A stretch of DNA of 61,194 bases from Stenotrophomonas terrae (GCF_001431465.1 NZ_LDJJ01000019.1:1-61194), one strand, 5' to 3'; numbered from the stretch's first letter, positions 44,684 to 53,902 are shown. Notes: generated by a model not told the origin, from the letters alone. Numbers and translations: made by a program.

Positions 44684-45808
44684 ATGGCGGATTGGCTGTT
44701 GATCGGCCCGCGCGGCAGCCGCCGTATCGCGTGGTTGCAGCGCGCCCTGCACGATCAGGGCGCGCCTGCCGCGCATGTGTTCGATTACGAAACCCTGCTT
44801 GCCGAGCCTGCGCGACTGCCTGAGGCACTCGCGCAGCTGCCCGGCGCCATCGTCAAGCTGGAATCGCCCGGCGAAGCGCCCGAGCTGCACCAGGCATTGG
44901 TGCGGCGCGGCTGGGAGTTGTCCGGCGCTGCGGGCGATGCCCCGCAGCCGGCCGCGCATGGTGAGCTGGTCCATCAACAGTTCTGGTATGCCGGCTTTGC
45001 CGATGTGCTCACCGCGCTTCCGTATGGTCCGCGCTACCTAAATGCACCGGCCGATCTGGCCTGCATGTCGGACAAGCTCCGCTGTCAGCAGCATCTTGCG
45101 GCAGCGGGCGTTGCGGTGCCGCCGTTGTTCGGCGTGATCCGCAGCTACGAAGAACTACGTGAACGCCTGCGCGATGTCGGCTGCGAGCGCGTCTTCATCA
45201 AGGCCCGCTACGGCTCGTCCGGCGCGGGCGTGCTGGCTTATGCGCGCAACCGCGATGGACGCGAAGTTGCCTATGGCTCTGCGGAGCTGGTTGAGCAGGA
45301 TGGCCGCTGGCGGGTGTTCAACTCGCTGCGGCAGCGCCGTTACGACCGGCATGACGACATCGCACGACTGGTGGACCTGCTTGCCGTGCAGGGCGCTTAT
45401 ATCGAACGCTGGATTCCGAAGCCGACGGTGCCGGGCAGCGATGGCCGCCGCTACGACGTGCGGGTGGTGGCGCTGGATGGCCAGCCGCGGCAGCGAGTGG
45501 CGCGGATGAGCGCAGGCGCGCTGACCAACCTCCACCTTGGCAATGCACGCACCGGTTTGGATTTTCTGCTGGACGCAGAGGCCATCAAGCATCTGGAAGC
45601 GGCAACGGCAACAGCAGCGGCCGCATTCCCGAACAGCCGCATGATCGGCTTCGATCTGATCGTGCGCGGCACGCGCAACTGGGTGCTGGAAGCCAATGGC
45701 TTCGGTGATCTATTGCTGGATCTGCGCCACGCCGGCCGCACCACCTATGAGGACCAAGCCTTGCTGACGCCCGCACGGCCCGCAATCAACGAGTACGCCC
45801 ATGCTTGA
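44684..45808 (+). CDS. STM4014 family protein (ATP-grasp-like)
   Basis: The 374-residue protein has an ATP-grasp-like arrangement: a substrate/N-terminal domain, then CMSDKLRCQQHLAAAGVAVPP, VFIKARYGSSGAGV (nucleotide-binding lysine region) and MIGFDLIVRG...WVLEANGFGD (metal-binding Glu/Asn pair). It probably ligates a carboxylate to an amine using ATP. The ATG at 44684 lies 7 bases after the STM4015 stop. It overlaps the next gene by 8 bases. Substrate unknown. Confidence 0.83.
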   Translation: MADWLLIGPRGSRRIAWLQRALHDQGAPAAHVFDYETLLAEPARLPEALAQLPGAIVKLESPGEAPELHQALVRRGWELSGAAGDAPQPAAHGELVHQQFWYAGFADVLTALPYGPRYLNAPADLACMSDKLRCQQHLAAAGVAVPPLFGVIRSYEELRERLRDVGCERVFIKARYGSSGAGVLAYARNRDGREVAYGSAELVEQDGRWRVFNSLRQRRYDRHDDIARLVDLLAVQGAYIERWIPKPTVPGSDGRRYDVRVVALDGQPRQRVARMSAGALTNLHLGNARTGLDFLLDAEAIKHLEAATATAAAAFPNSRMIGFDLIVRGTRNWVLEANGFGDLLLDLRHAGRTTYEDQALLTPARPAINEYAHA

Positions 45809-46616
45809 GACCCCCATGCCGGACATGCACCGCATTGTCGGCAGCCATGACGTGGTGATGATCACCCTGGACGCCCTGCGCTTCGACGCCGCCCAGCGCT
45901 GCTTCGAACGCGGCGAGCTGCCGGTACTTGCGCCGCATCTGCCGACCGAAGGCTGGGAGCTGCGGCACACGCCGGGCAGCTTCACCTATGCGGCACACAC
46001 GGCGTTCTTTGCCGGCTTCCTGCCCACGCCTGCGCGGCCCGGCCCACATCCGCGCCTGTTCGCATTGGAATTCGAAGGCAGCGAGACCATCGTGCCGCAG
46101 ACCTTCGTGTTCTCCGGCCGTGCCGATATCGTCGGCGGCTTCCGTGATCAGGGCTATCGCACCATCTGTATCGGCGGCGTCGGCTTCTTCAACCGTCGCA
46201 ATTCGCTGGGCTCGCAACTGCCGGGGCTGTTCGAGGAAAGCCATTGGCAGCCGGAGTTCGGCGTGACCGCGCTCGATTCCACCGAGCGGCAGGTGGCACT
46301 GGCCTGCGAGCGTCTGCAGGCAACGGGCGACCAGCGCTGCTTTCTCTTCATCAATGTCTCGGCCATCCACCAGCCCAACCGGCATTACCTGCCCGCTTGC
46401 GAGACCGATGGCCCGGACAGCCACTGCGCCGCGCTGCGCTATGTGGATGGCGAGTTGGCCGCCTTGTTCACCGCCCTGCGCGCGCGTGGCCCGGCCTTCG
46501 TGATCATCTGCTCCGACCATGGCACCGCTTACGGCGAGGATGGCTTCCACGGCCATCGCCTCGCCCATGAGACGGTGATGAACGTCCCCTATGCGCATTT
46601 TGTGTTGAGCCCATGA
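45801..46616 (+). CDS. STM4013/SEN3800 family hydrolase
   Basis: This 271-residue hydrolase has the alkaline phosphatase/sulfatase fold. Metal-site residues are visible in DVVMITLDALRFDA and near the end in IICSDHGTAYGEDGFHGH. The probable nucleophile region is SFTYAAHTAFFAGFLP, with threonine rather than the Cys/Ser of a formylglycine sulfatase site, so a phosphatase or phosphodiesterase reaction is more likely. It overlaps STM4014 (8 bases) and STM4012 (4 bases). No signal peptide, so it acts in the cytoplasm. Confidence 0.85.
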   Translation: MLETPMPDMHRIVGSHDVVMITLDALRFDAAQRCFERGELPVLAPHLPTEGWELRHTPGSFTYAAHTAFFAGFLPTPARPGPHPRLFALEFEGSETIVPQTFVFSGRADIVGGFRDQGYRTICIGGVGFFNRRNSLGSQLPGLFEESHWQPEFGVTALDSTERQVALACERLQATGDQRCFLFINVSAIHQPNRHYLPACETDGPDSHCAALRYVDGELAALFTALRARGPAFVIICSDHGTAYGEDGFHGHRLAHETVMNVPYAHFVLSP

Positions 46617-47974
46617 CCGCCCATCGATTGTCCGAACTGTTGCAGCTCGAGCCTTACCAGGCCTATTCGTACTCCTATCCGCACAAGTCCGCGTACCGGC
46701 CGATCACCCAGCCACCGCCGCTTGCCGATGCCTGGGCGAGTGAGCCGCGTGATGCGCTGTTCCTGTACCTGCATGTGCCGTTCTGCAGCTACCGTTGCGG
46801 CTTCTGCAATCTGTTCGCAATGGCGCGGCCGGCGCCGGCGCAAGTGGAAGCCTATCTGGCGCAGATGGAGAAGCAGTTGCGGGTGACCGCCGATGCCCTG
46901 GGCGAACATCGCTTCGTGCGTTTCGCGCTGGGCGGCGGCACGCCTACCTACCTGGATGCGCCGCAACTGCAGCGGCTGTTCGATTTCGTACAGCGCCACG
47001 CCAACATCGACCTGCATTCGATTCCCGCCGGCATCGAGGTATCGCCGGAAACCGTGGACGCGGCCAAGATGAAAATCTGCCGCGACGCCGGCATCGACCG
47101 CGTCAGCATGGGTATCCAGAGTTTCAGCGATGCTGAAGTGCGCTCGCTGGTGCGGCCGCAGCAACGCGCGGTGGTCGAGGAGGCCATCACGCAAATTCGT
47201 GCGGCGGGCATTCCAACGCTCAACCTGGACCTGATCTACGGCATCGCCGGGCAGACCGTGGCCAGCTTCCTGAGCTCGATCGACAGCGCTCTCGCCTTCC
47301 AGCCTGAAGAACTCTATCTCTATCCGCTGTACGTGCGCCCGCATACCGGGTTGGACCGCATCGGTGCGAAGGAAGGCGGTAAGCGCTCCTTCGTCATTCA
47401 TCCCGAGTCGGTGGACAACCGGCTGGCCCTGTATGAAGCCGGCCGTGAGCGTTTGCTTGCCGCGGGCTATGTGCAGGTATCGATGCGTATGTTCCGTGCG
47501 GCGAACGCACCAGACTCCGGTGGCCCGGCGTACTGCTGCCAGAGCGATGGCATGGTCGGCATCGGCTGCGGCGCCCGCTCGTACACCAGCGGCCTGCACT
47601 ACTCCAGCGAGTACGGCGTCAGCCGTCGCTCGGTGGCGGATATTCTTGCGCACTACCTGGAGCGCGATGAGGCCTCCTTCGCCAGCATTGATTACGGCGT
47701 GCGCCTGGATGAGGACGAGCGACGTCGCCGCTTCGTCATCCAATCGCTTCTGGCGCAGCCGGGCCTGGACCTTGCGCAGTACCGCGAGCGTTTCGGCACG
47801 GAGTGCTTCGATGATCTGCCGCAGCTGGACCAGTTGTTCGAGCAGGGCCTGGCCACGCGCGAGGATGCACTGGTCGCGTTGAACGACACCGGCCTGGCCC
47901 GCGCCGACACCATCGGTCCCTGGCTGATCTCCGCCGGCGTAGCCGAGCGCATGCGCGACTATCAATTGGATTGA
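46613..47974 (+). CDS. STM4012 family radical SAM protein (HemN-like)
   Basis: The 453-residue radical SAM enzyme has the Fe-S cluster motif CxxxCxxC at C58, C62, C65 (VPFCSYRCGFCNLF). The GGGTPTYLDAPQLQRLF and DRVSMGIQSF segments make it resemble coproporphyrinogen III oxidase-like (HemN/HemW) proteins. These bind two S-adenosylmethionines or act on small aromatic or peptide substrates. It overlaps STM4013 by 4 bases (ATGA) and is followed after 7 bases by STM4011. Confidence 0.88.
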   Translation: MTAHRLSELLQLEPYQAYSYSYPHKSAYRPITQPPPLADAWASEPRDALFLYLHVPFCSYRCGFCNLFAMARPAPAQVEAYLAQMEKQLRVTADALGEHRFVRFALGGGTPTYLDAPQLQRLFDFVQRHANIDLHSIPAGIEVSPETVDAAKMKICRDAGIDRVSMGIQSFSDAEVRSLVRPQQRAVVEEAITQIRAAGIPTLNLDLIYGIAGQTVASFLSSIDSALAFQPEELYLYPLYVRPHTGLDRIGAKEGGKRSFVIHPESVDNRLALYEAGRERLLAAGYVQVSMRMFRAANAPDSGGPAYCCQSDGMVGIGCGARSYTSGLHYSSEYGVSRRSVADILAHYLERDEASFASIDYGVRLDEDERRRRFVIQSLLAQPGLDLAQYRERFGTECFDDLPQLDQLFEQGLATREDALVALNDTGLARADTIGPWLISAGVAERMRDYQLD

Positions 47975-47981
47975 ACCACGC

Positions 47982-48878
47982 ATGCATCTCTCCATCCTCT
48001 ATCGCGGCCGGTTGAGCAGTTGCAACTACGACTGCCCGTACTGCCCCTTCGCCAAGACTTACGACACCCGCGCCGCGCTGCGCCGCGATGCCGAGGACCT
48101 GGCGCGCTTCGTCGAATGGGCGGGGCAGCAGACGATGGAACTGTCGGTGCTGTTCACGCCATGGGGCGAGGGCCTGGTGCGCCGCCACTACCGCGATGCG
48201 ATGGTGCAGCTCAGCCATATGCCGCATGTCCGTCGCGTGGTGATCCAGACCAACCTGTGCATCGGCACGCGCTGGCTGGACGAGGTCAATCTCGACAGCT
48301 TCGCGCTGTGGTGCACGTATCACCCGGGGCAGGTAAGCCGCACTACCTTCCTGGCCCGCTGCCGCGAGCTGGACAGGCGCGGCGTGCGTTATACGGTTGG
48401 CATGGTGGCAATGCGCGAGCATCTGCAGGAGATCCAACTGCTGCGTACCGAACTGGGCGACAACGTGCCGCTGTGGATCAACGCCTACGACGAACGCCCT
48501 GCCGGCTACTACAGCGAGGCGGAAATCCAGCAGCTGCAACGTGTGGACCCGCACTTCCTGTTCAACCTCGAACCCTCGGCCAGCCTGGGCGCGCCCTGCT
48601 TCACCGGCGAGAACGTGATATCGGTGGACGGTGATGGCAACGTCAAACGCTGCCACTTCGTCGCCACGCCGCTGGGCAATCTGTACGACGGCAGCTTCGC
48701 CGGCCAGCTGCGCGCACGGGCCTGCCCGAACCAACGTTGCGACTGCTATATCGGCTATGCGCACCGCAAGGATCTACCATTCCAACAGGACTATCCGGCC
48801 GGTGTGCTGGAGCGCTTTCGCGATACACGAGGCGAAGGCATGACGAGGACAGGTTTCAAGATCGAAAGGCCGCTCTGA
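47982..48878 (+). CDS. STM4011 family radical SAM protein
   Basis: The 298-residue radical SAM enzyme has the cluster motif at C14, C18, C21 (SSCNYDCPYCPFAK). Extra cysteines toward the end (KRCHFV, ACPNQRCDCYIGY) suggest a second Fe-S cluster in a SPASM/twitch-like tail. Such enzymes often modify peptides or alcohols. It is the last gene of the STM4015-4011 cluster. The product of the cluster is unknown. Confidence 0.87.
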   Translation: MHLSILYRGRLSSCNYDCPYCPFAKTYDTRAALRRDAEDLARFVEWAGQQTMELSVLFTPWGEGLVRRHYRDAMVQLSHMPHVRRVVIQTNLCIGTRWLDEVNLDSFALWCTYHPGQVSRTTFLARCRELDRRGVRYTVGMVAMREHLQEIQLLRTELGDNVPLWINAYDERPAGYYSEAEIQQLQRVDPHFLFNLEPSASLGAPCFTGENVISVDGDGNVKRCHFVATPLGNLYDGSFAGQLRARACPNQRCDCYIGYAHRKDLPFQQDYPAGVLERFRDTRGEGMTRTGFKIERPL

Positions 48879-49073
48879 ACCAGGGCTGGCAGCGCCAAGG
48901 CGACCAGTAGAAATACTGCAGACGGGTGGCTTTCATTACTTAGATCCGCCGCAGCGGAACTTCATAGACTGTGCTGGATCGCCGCAGGCCGTTGATACCG
49001 CCCGAGTGCGCAGCGCGCTTGCGGGCTGCGCAATGACGGTCATCGTGGCGCGCACTGCCCTTCGAGGTGAACC

Positions 49074-50588
49074 ATGCTTACCGAACCGAGCACTGCAGTC
49101 CACACGCACTGGAACGGGGCATCCGTCATGCGCCGCGTCCTTGCGTCCAGCCTGGCCCTGGCCTTGCCGCTATGCGCTGGCGCGGTGCAGGCAGCCAACA
49201 GTGCCAAGCCCAATATCGTCTTCATCCTTGCCGACAATCTTGGCTACGGCGAGCTTGGCGTGTACGGCGGCGGTATTCTTCGTGGTGCGCCTACCCCGCG
49301 GATTGATGCACTGGCCAGCCAGGGCATGCGGCTGCTGAATTTCAACGTTGAAGCCCAGTGTTCGCCGAGCCGTTCGGCCTTGATGACCGGGCGCTTCTCC
49401 ATGCGCTCAGGCACCTATGCGGTGCCCGTGGGCGGACAGACCGATGGCTTGACGCTATGGGAAATCACGATTGCCGAGCTGCTGTCCGGGCAAGGCTACC
49501 GCACCGGCATGTGGGGCAAGTGGCATCTGGGCAGCGCGGAAGCGCGGCTGCCCACTGGCCAGGGATTTGACGAGTGGTACGGCATTCCGCGCACCTATGA
49601 CGAGGCCATGTGGACGGCGCAGAACCAAAGCAACAGCATGTGGCCGTCATTTGGCAACAAGCAAGGCTGGAACGCCGATGTCGTCGCGCCGGAGCCGATC
49701 TACGAGGCCCGCAAGGGCCAGAAGCCACGTCAGGTGGGTACGCTGAATCTGCAGGCGCGGCTGACGATGGAGGCCGGGATCACCGATCACGCAGTGGCCT
49801 TCATCCAGAAAAACGCACGCGAAGGCACGCCCTTCTTCGCCTATGTATCGTCGTCGATGGTGCATATGCCGGTGCTGCCCAATCCGGAGTTCGCCGGCAA
49901 GACAGGCAATGGTGACTGGGCCGACTGCCTGGCCGAGATGGACGCGCGCACTGGCCAGATTCTCGATGCCATCCGTGACGCAGGCATCGAAGACAACACC
50001 ATCGTCATTTTTGCCAGTGACAATGGCCCCGAGGCAACCGACCCCTGGCAAGGCGACAGCGGTCCCTGGCGCGGCACGTACTTCACCGCAACCGAAGCCT
50101 CGTTGCGCGCGCCCTTCATCATCCGCTGGCCGGGCAGAATCCCGGCAGGCACGGTCAGCAATGACATCGTGCATATCGTCGACATGTATCCAACCCTGGC
50201 CGCTGTTGCCGGCGCCAAGGTGCCCACCGACCGGGCGATTGACGGGGTCAACCAGCTGGCGTTCTTCGAGGGCAAGCAACCGCATTCCAATCGCGAGGGC
50301 TTTCCGGCTTACGTCGCTGATCGGCTTTCAGCGGTGAAGTGGCATGACTGGAAGATGCATTTCATCTGGCAGGAAAACATGTATGACGCGCCCATCACCC
50401 TGGCCGAACCCAGGATCATCAATCTCCTTACCGACCTGAAGGAAGAGCGCGATGTCGGCGCCAAGGCCTCGTGGCTGGCCACACCAATGATGAAGATTGT
50501 CTACGACTGGGAGGCGAGCCTGAAGAAATATCCTCCCATCAAGATGGGCACGCCGGATCCTTATACGCCGGCAACGTCCAGGCACTGA
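49074..50588 (+). CDS. Exported arylsulfatase-like sulfatase (formylglycine type)
   Basis: The 504-residue sulfatase has the formylglycine motif CSPSR at 96-100 (AQCSPSRSALMTGR). It also has the GMWGKWHLG lysine/histidine motif and FASDNGPEATD metal residues. The first metal motif reads ILADNLGYGE, where DD and D are usual, so one or two ligands differ. A signal peptide begins at M19 (RRVLASSLALALPLCAGAVQA). ATG 49074 has a good AGGTGA ribosome site; ATG 49128 would give the signal peptide directly. It needs a formylglycine-generating enzyme, which is not in the window. Confidence 0.88.
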   Translation: MLTEPSTAVHTHWNGASVMRRVLASSLALALPLCAGAVQAANSAKPNIVFILADNLGYGELGVYGGGILRGAPTPRIDALASQGMRLLNFNVEAQCSPSRSALMTGRFSMRSGTYAVPVGGQTDGLTLWEITIAELLSGQGYRTGMWGKWHLGSAEARLPTGQGFDEWYGIPRTYDEAMWTAQNQSNSMWPSFGNKQGWNADVVAPEPIYEARKGQKPRQVGTLNLQARLTMEAGITDHAVAFIQKNAREGTPFFAYVSSSMVHMPVLPNPEFAGKTGNGDWADCLAEMDARTGQILDAIRDAGIEDNTIVIFASDNGPEATDPWQGDSGPWRGTYFTATEASLRAPFIIRWPGRIPAGTVSNDIVHIVDMYPTLAAVAGAKVPTDRAIDGVNQLAFFEGKQPHSNREGFPAYVADRLSAVKWHDWKMHFIWQENMYDAPITLAEPRIINLLTDLKEERDVGAKASWLATPMMKIVYDWEASLKKYPPIKMGTPDPYTPATSRH

Positions 50589-51036
50589 GTTCGCCTGCGC
50601 CTATGGATGACGACCTTGTTGCAGCGCCGGCTGCATTCACGCAGGCGACGTGCGTCCGTGCCTTTCCCCGCGTGCTGAAACGCCATTCACCCAGGGGCGC
50701 GCACCTTGCCGTTGCGCCCCCGGCAACAGACTCGCCGCCACTGCTGCGGCAACGTTAGCCTGTCCATAGATCGCCTTTACTGGCAGTTTCAGCTCGCCAC
50801 TCAGTACCCGCTGCAACAGCTCGCCGGCAACATGTCGTCTGCCGCTCGATTGGATGGCTGAGTTTGGCCGGTAGATCGTTCAACCAAACAATGTTCGCGA
50901 TGGCAGCATCAACCGGACGTGGCTGCAGGCGACCACAGCTGATAACGAAGCTCAGGCGCAGTACGGCCAGGGATTGATCTTCCCTCCGCATCCGTTGTTC
51001 GAGTTACAACGGATGTGGAGCGTGCGAATCGCAGGG
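50589..51036. other. Non-coding gap containing a gene remnant
   Basis: Between the sulfatase and the Sel1-like gene there is no intact gene. About 50700-50852 is a decayed copy of the end of an MDR oxidoreductase gene (listed separately). The rest has no REP element or other feature that I can name. Confidence 0.6.
50700..50852 (-). pseudogene. Remnant of the 3' end of an MDR alcohol dehydrogenase-like gene
   Basis: This stretch is closely similar in DNA to the 3' end of the oxidoreductase gene at 52195-53172: both contain CAGCTCGCCACTCAG, CAACAGCTCGCC-type and GCCACTGCT...GGCAAC words in the same order. Read on the minus strand it gives GELLQRVLSGELKLPV and VAASLLPG, matching that protein's GELLQRVLSGELELPV and VAASLLPG. 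The upstream part of the gene is missing, so it is a truncated copy left from a duplication or deletion. Confidence 0.7.
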
Positions 51037-51864
51037 TTACTTCTTCTCACGTTCGAGCGCCAGCAGCGCCTGGGACTTCCCGTCGCCAAGCGCTGCACCA
51101 CGCTCAAGCATGGCCAGGGCAGCGCTTCGATCTCCTGCTCCTCCGCGTTCCAGTCGCATGATCGCTGCGTTGTATGCGGCAACCGCGCTGCCAAGTTTAG
51201 CCGCATGTTCGAAGCCGCCCAGGGCGTTATCCGGACAAAGCATGAAGATGTCCCACCCCGCCGCTGCGCGCAGCTGCAAAACCGCATCCTGTGCGGGAAG
51301 AACGTCCTGCGCCTCGGAGTACCAGCCAACAACAAGGGGGGCCAGCAACTCTTCGCCTTCAGGCACAAAGTAGGATCCCCCACCGTCGCGGATGGTGAAT
51401 GCCTGCTGGGTGGTGCGGCGCGAACCATCCTTGCGCAGCCACAAGAAGCCGTCTTCCCCGCTCACAGGAAAACCACCCAATGCGCTGGACAGACGATCCG
51501 CAAGGGATGGAACACCAGACGTTGGCGAAGCGCCGGTCCATGAGCCAATCAATTCGACCCGCGTCACTTTGCCATCAAGCGCTGGCTTGATGGATGCAGC
51601 AAATTCGTTGACGGGCAGGATGCGCATATCTGCGTCATAAAGACGCCAGGGGCTGGAGTGAAGTGCAATGATCAGCACCTCGTCGCTATCCGGAATGGCC
51701 TCCATATAGGTGTGGAGAAGTTGTCCGGAAGAAACACAGTTATCGACACCCTGTCTCGGGGGGCAGTGGGGGACCGACACCGCCCCCGCCAGTGGTAATT
51801 GCGTGGTCTGGCAGCCCCACGCAGCAGGGCTTAGCAGGCACAGCATCAGCAGGGCAGGCTTCAT
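51037..51864 (-). CDS. Secreted protein with a Sel1-like C-terminal repeat
   Basis: The 275-residue protein has a short signal peptide with a possible lipobox (LLSPAAWGC). The C-terminus has Sel1/TPR-like helices (AAKLGSAVAAYNAAIMRLERG and RSAALAMLERGAALGDGKSQALLALE). The middle part is not recognised. It may be a periplasmic lipoprotein involved in protein contacts. The gene stands alone between two remnants of non-coding sequence. Confidence 0.7.
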   Translation of the reverse strand: MKPALLMLCLLSPAAWGCQTTQLPLAGAVSVPHCPPRQGVDNCVSSGQLLHTYMEAIPDSDEVLIIALHSSPWRLYDADMRILPVNEFAASIKPALDGKVTRVELIGSWTGASPTSGVPSLADRLSSALGGFPVSGEDGFLWLRKDGSRRTTQQAFTIRDGGGSYFVPEGEELLAPLVVGWYSEAQDVLPAQDAVLQLRAAAGWDIFMLCPDNALGGFEHAAKLGSAVAAYNAAIMRLERGGAGDRSAALAMLERGAALGDGKSQALLALEREKK

Positions 51865-52194
51865 CGGGTAGTCCGGGTTCGATCGCGGAGCGCGTGCTGT
51901 ACAGACTGCAGGGTGGCATGCGGCTGTGCAAGATGGGTTTCATGGACGTAAAGAGCGCGGGAAACGAATAGCCTCGCCCCCTACTCCGGAGCCCTGCTGC
52001 ATTTTCCGGCCGGTTCCATCCCAGCATCCAGCGTTGATTCTCGCAGGTTTGTCAGTGGATACCTGCGCGCGGGTCCCCGTGACGCGGCCCGCCACGAGTT
52101 CCCGTGTCCTGATTGAAAGCCCGGATCGAAGCGGACCTTCTTATCGAAAGACGATGCTATCGCGCTTCGCTTTCGAGTTCCGCAACAGCATAGA
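51865..52194. other. Non-coding gap before the MDR gene
   Basis: In 330 bases I see no convincing gene, REP element or strong terminator. Open frames here lack coding character. Confidence 0.4.
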
Positions 52195-53172
52195 TCAGGG
52201 CTTCAACAACACCTTGCCCTTGCGCCCCGGCAAAAGACTCGCTGCCACTGCTTCGGCAACATCGCCAAGCTCGTAGACCGCCTGTACCGGCAATTCCAGC
52301 TCGCCACTCAGCACACGCTGCAGCAGCTCGCCGACCAGACGACGCTTGTTGTCCACCGACATCTGCTGGCTGACCTTGCTGCCCCAGAAGCCTTTGACCG
52401 TGGCCTGTTTGAAGATCAGGTCGCCGGAGGGAATCTGCATCGCTTCGCCGGCCATGGTGCCGAACGAGACCAGCGTGCCGTTGTCGCCGAGCAGTGACAC
52501 CAGATCCGCGCTGGCCTGGCCGCCGATGGAATCGACTGCGGCGTGTGCGAGCTTGTCGCCAAGCAATGCCTGCGCGCGCGATTTCCAATCCGGCTGTGTC
52601 GTCGACAGAACGTTATTGATGCCGAGCGCCTTGAGTTCATCGACGCCTGCATCGCGACGCACCAGGCCCAGCACGTTTACACCGCGAGCGGCAGCGAGCA
52701 TGGCGAGGGTCTTGCCGACCGCACCGTTGGCGGTGTTCTGCACGATCCATTGGCCCGGTTCGGCCTGCAGGAATTCCAGCAGCATCAGCGCGCTCAATGG
52801 CATGGCGATCAATTGCGCGGCGGCTTCGTCGGCGATGCCGTCCGGCACCGGGATGACCATGCGTGCGGGGGCGATGAAATATTCGGCCCAGGTGCCATGT
52901 ACCGAAGCAGCCATGACGCGCTGGCCGATGGTGATGCCCTGCACGCCTTCGCCCAATGCTTCAACGATGCCTACTGCTTCACTGCCACCGATGGCGGGCA
53001 GCGTGGGCTTGTAGCCGTACTTGCCGCGCACGGTCCACAGGTCGTGGTTGTGGATGGGCGCAAGCAGGGTCTTGATCCGGACTTCGCCGGCGCCGGGCTG
53101 TGGGATGGGGCTGTCGCCGAGTGCGAGTACTTCGGCCGGTTCACCGAAGGTGGTGTGGATGGCGCTGCGCAT
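52195..53172 (-). CDS. MDR-family quinone/enoyl reductase-like oxidoreductase
   Basis: The 325-residue medium-chain dehydrogenase/reductase has an N-terminal GroES-like domain (GAGEVRIKTLLAPIHNHDLWTVRGKYG) and a Rossmann domain (QNTANGAVGKTLAMLAAARGVNVLGLVRR). The structural zinc cysteines are missing, so it belongs with the zinc-independent quinone or enoyl reductases. It probably reduces electrophilic carbonyls with NADPH. Downstream of Ohr, DJ-1 and TetR genes on the same strand, it fits an electrophile-stress group. A decayed copy of its 3' end lies at 50700-50852. Confidence 0.85.
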   Translation of the reverse strand: MRSAIHTTFGEPAEVLALGDSPIPQPGAGEVRIKTLLAPIHNHDLWTVRGKYGYKPTLPAIGGSEAVGIVEALGEGVQGITIGQRVMAASVHGTWAEYFIAPARMVIPVPDGIADEAAAQLIAMPLSALMLLEFLQAEPGQWIVQNTANGAVGKTLAMLAAARGVNVLGLVRRDAGVDELKALGINNVLSTTQPDWKSRAQALLGDKLAHAAVDSIGGQASADLVSLLGDNGTLVSFGTMAGEAMQIPSGDLIFKQATVKGFWGSKVSQQMSVDNKRRLVGELLQRVLSGELELPVQAVYELGDVAEAVAASLLPGRKGKVLLKP

Positions 53173-53227
53173 GTTTGTCTCCTGTTGTGCGGGGGGAGAG
53201 CCGTGGTCAGAGTTCTGGCATCAGCTT

Positions 53228-53336
53228 CGTTTTTGTGGGAGCGGCGTGAGCCGCGAAGCACGCACATCTTCAGATGGCAGGGATGCCGTTCGCCTAAACA
53301 GCATCGGCTTCGCGGCTCACGCCGCTCCCACAAGCA
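53228..53336. repeat. REP inverted pair between the MDR and Ohr genes
   Basis: A forward REP (TGTGGGAGCGGCGTGAGCCG, about 53236-53260) and an inverted REP (about 53307-53332) are separated by about 47 bases, matching the unit of the 124-bp array. They form a single REP pair. Confidence 0.8.
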
Positions 53337-53376
53337 CTTGCCAGCGCCATGCACTGACTCGGTGTTGATGCGTGAA

Positions 53377-53787
53377 TCAGACCGCGCTTACGTGCAGGCG
53401 CACATCGACGTTGCCGCGGGTGGCATTTGAGTACGGGCAGATCTTGTGTGCGGCTTCGACCAGACGCTGGGCGTCGGCCTGCGGCAGACCCTTCACTTCA
53501 ACGTGCAGGTCGATGTCCAGCGCGTAGACGCCTTCAGCCGTCTGGCCGATGCCCACTTCCACCGAGGTGGCGGTGCCGGCCGGCTGCAACTGGAGCTGCT
53601 TGGCCGCTACCGGCAACGCGTTGTCGAAGCAGGCGGCATAGCCGAGCGCAAACAGCTGCTCGGGATTGGTGCCAGCCTTGTTGGAACCCGGCAGTGCCAG
53701 ATCGAAGCCGAGGCTGCCGTCGTCCAATGCGGTGCGGCCGGCGCGGCCACCGGTGGCGGTGGCGCGGGTTTTGTAGAAGATCTTCAT
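53377..53787 (-). CDS. ohr: Organic hydroperoxide resistance protein Ohr
   Basis: The 136-residue OsmC-superfamily peroxidase has both catalytic cysteines, C53 (LGYAACFDNAL) and C117 (AHKICPYSNATRGN), and the family start KIFYKTRATATGGRAGR. Ohr reduces organic hydroperoxides using lipoylated proteins. It sits in a TetR-linked cluster instead of next to ohrR, so its control may be by the TetR protein at 54591. Length and motifs are normal. Confidence 0.93.
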   Translation of the reverse strand: MKIFYKTRATATGGRAGRTALDDGSLGFDLALPGSNKAGTNPEQLFALGYAACFDNALPVAAKQLQLQPAGTATSVEVGIGQTAEGVYALDIDLHVEVKGLPQADAQRLVEAAHKICPYSNATRGNVDVRLHVSAV

Positions 53788-53860
53788 TGCCGATTCCTTG
53801 TGGGGTGCGTTGAGGGTGCTTTGGTGGAACGCGGATTGGCGACTGTTTGATTGTTTGTTT

Positions 53861-53890
53861 CCCCGGGTGCGCTTCGCTTACCCGGGCTAC
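53861..53890. repeat. Single arm of the 30-bp inverted-repeat element
   Basis: This is nearly identical to the right arm of the 100-bp hairpin element at 20010-20109 (one base different), alone without a partner, between ohr and the DJ-1/PfpI gene. Confidence 0.75.
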
Positions 53891-53902
53891 CGGTCATGGG
53901 GC

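Noticed and set aside
46613..48878. Coproporphyrinogen oxidase HemN or sulfatase maturase for the radical SAM pair
   Set aside because: The cluster order and sequences fit STM4012/STM4011; haem genes are absent and the cysteine pattern is not that of an anaerobic sulfatase maturase.
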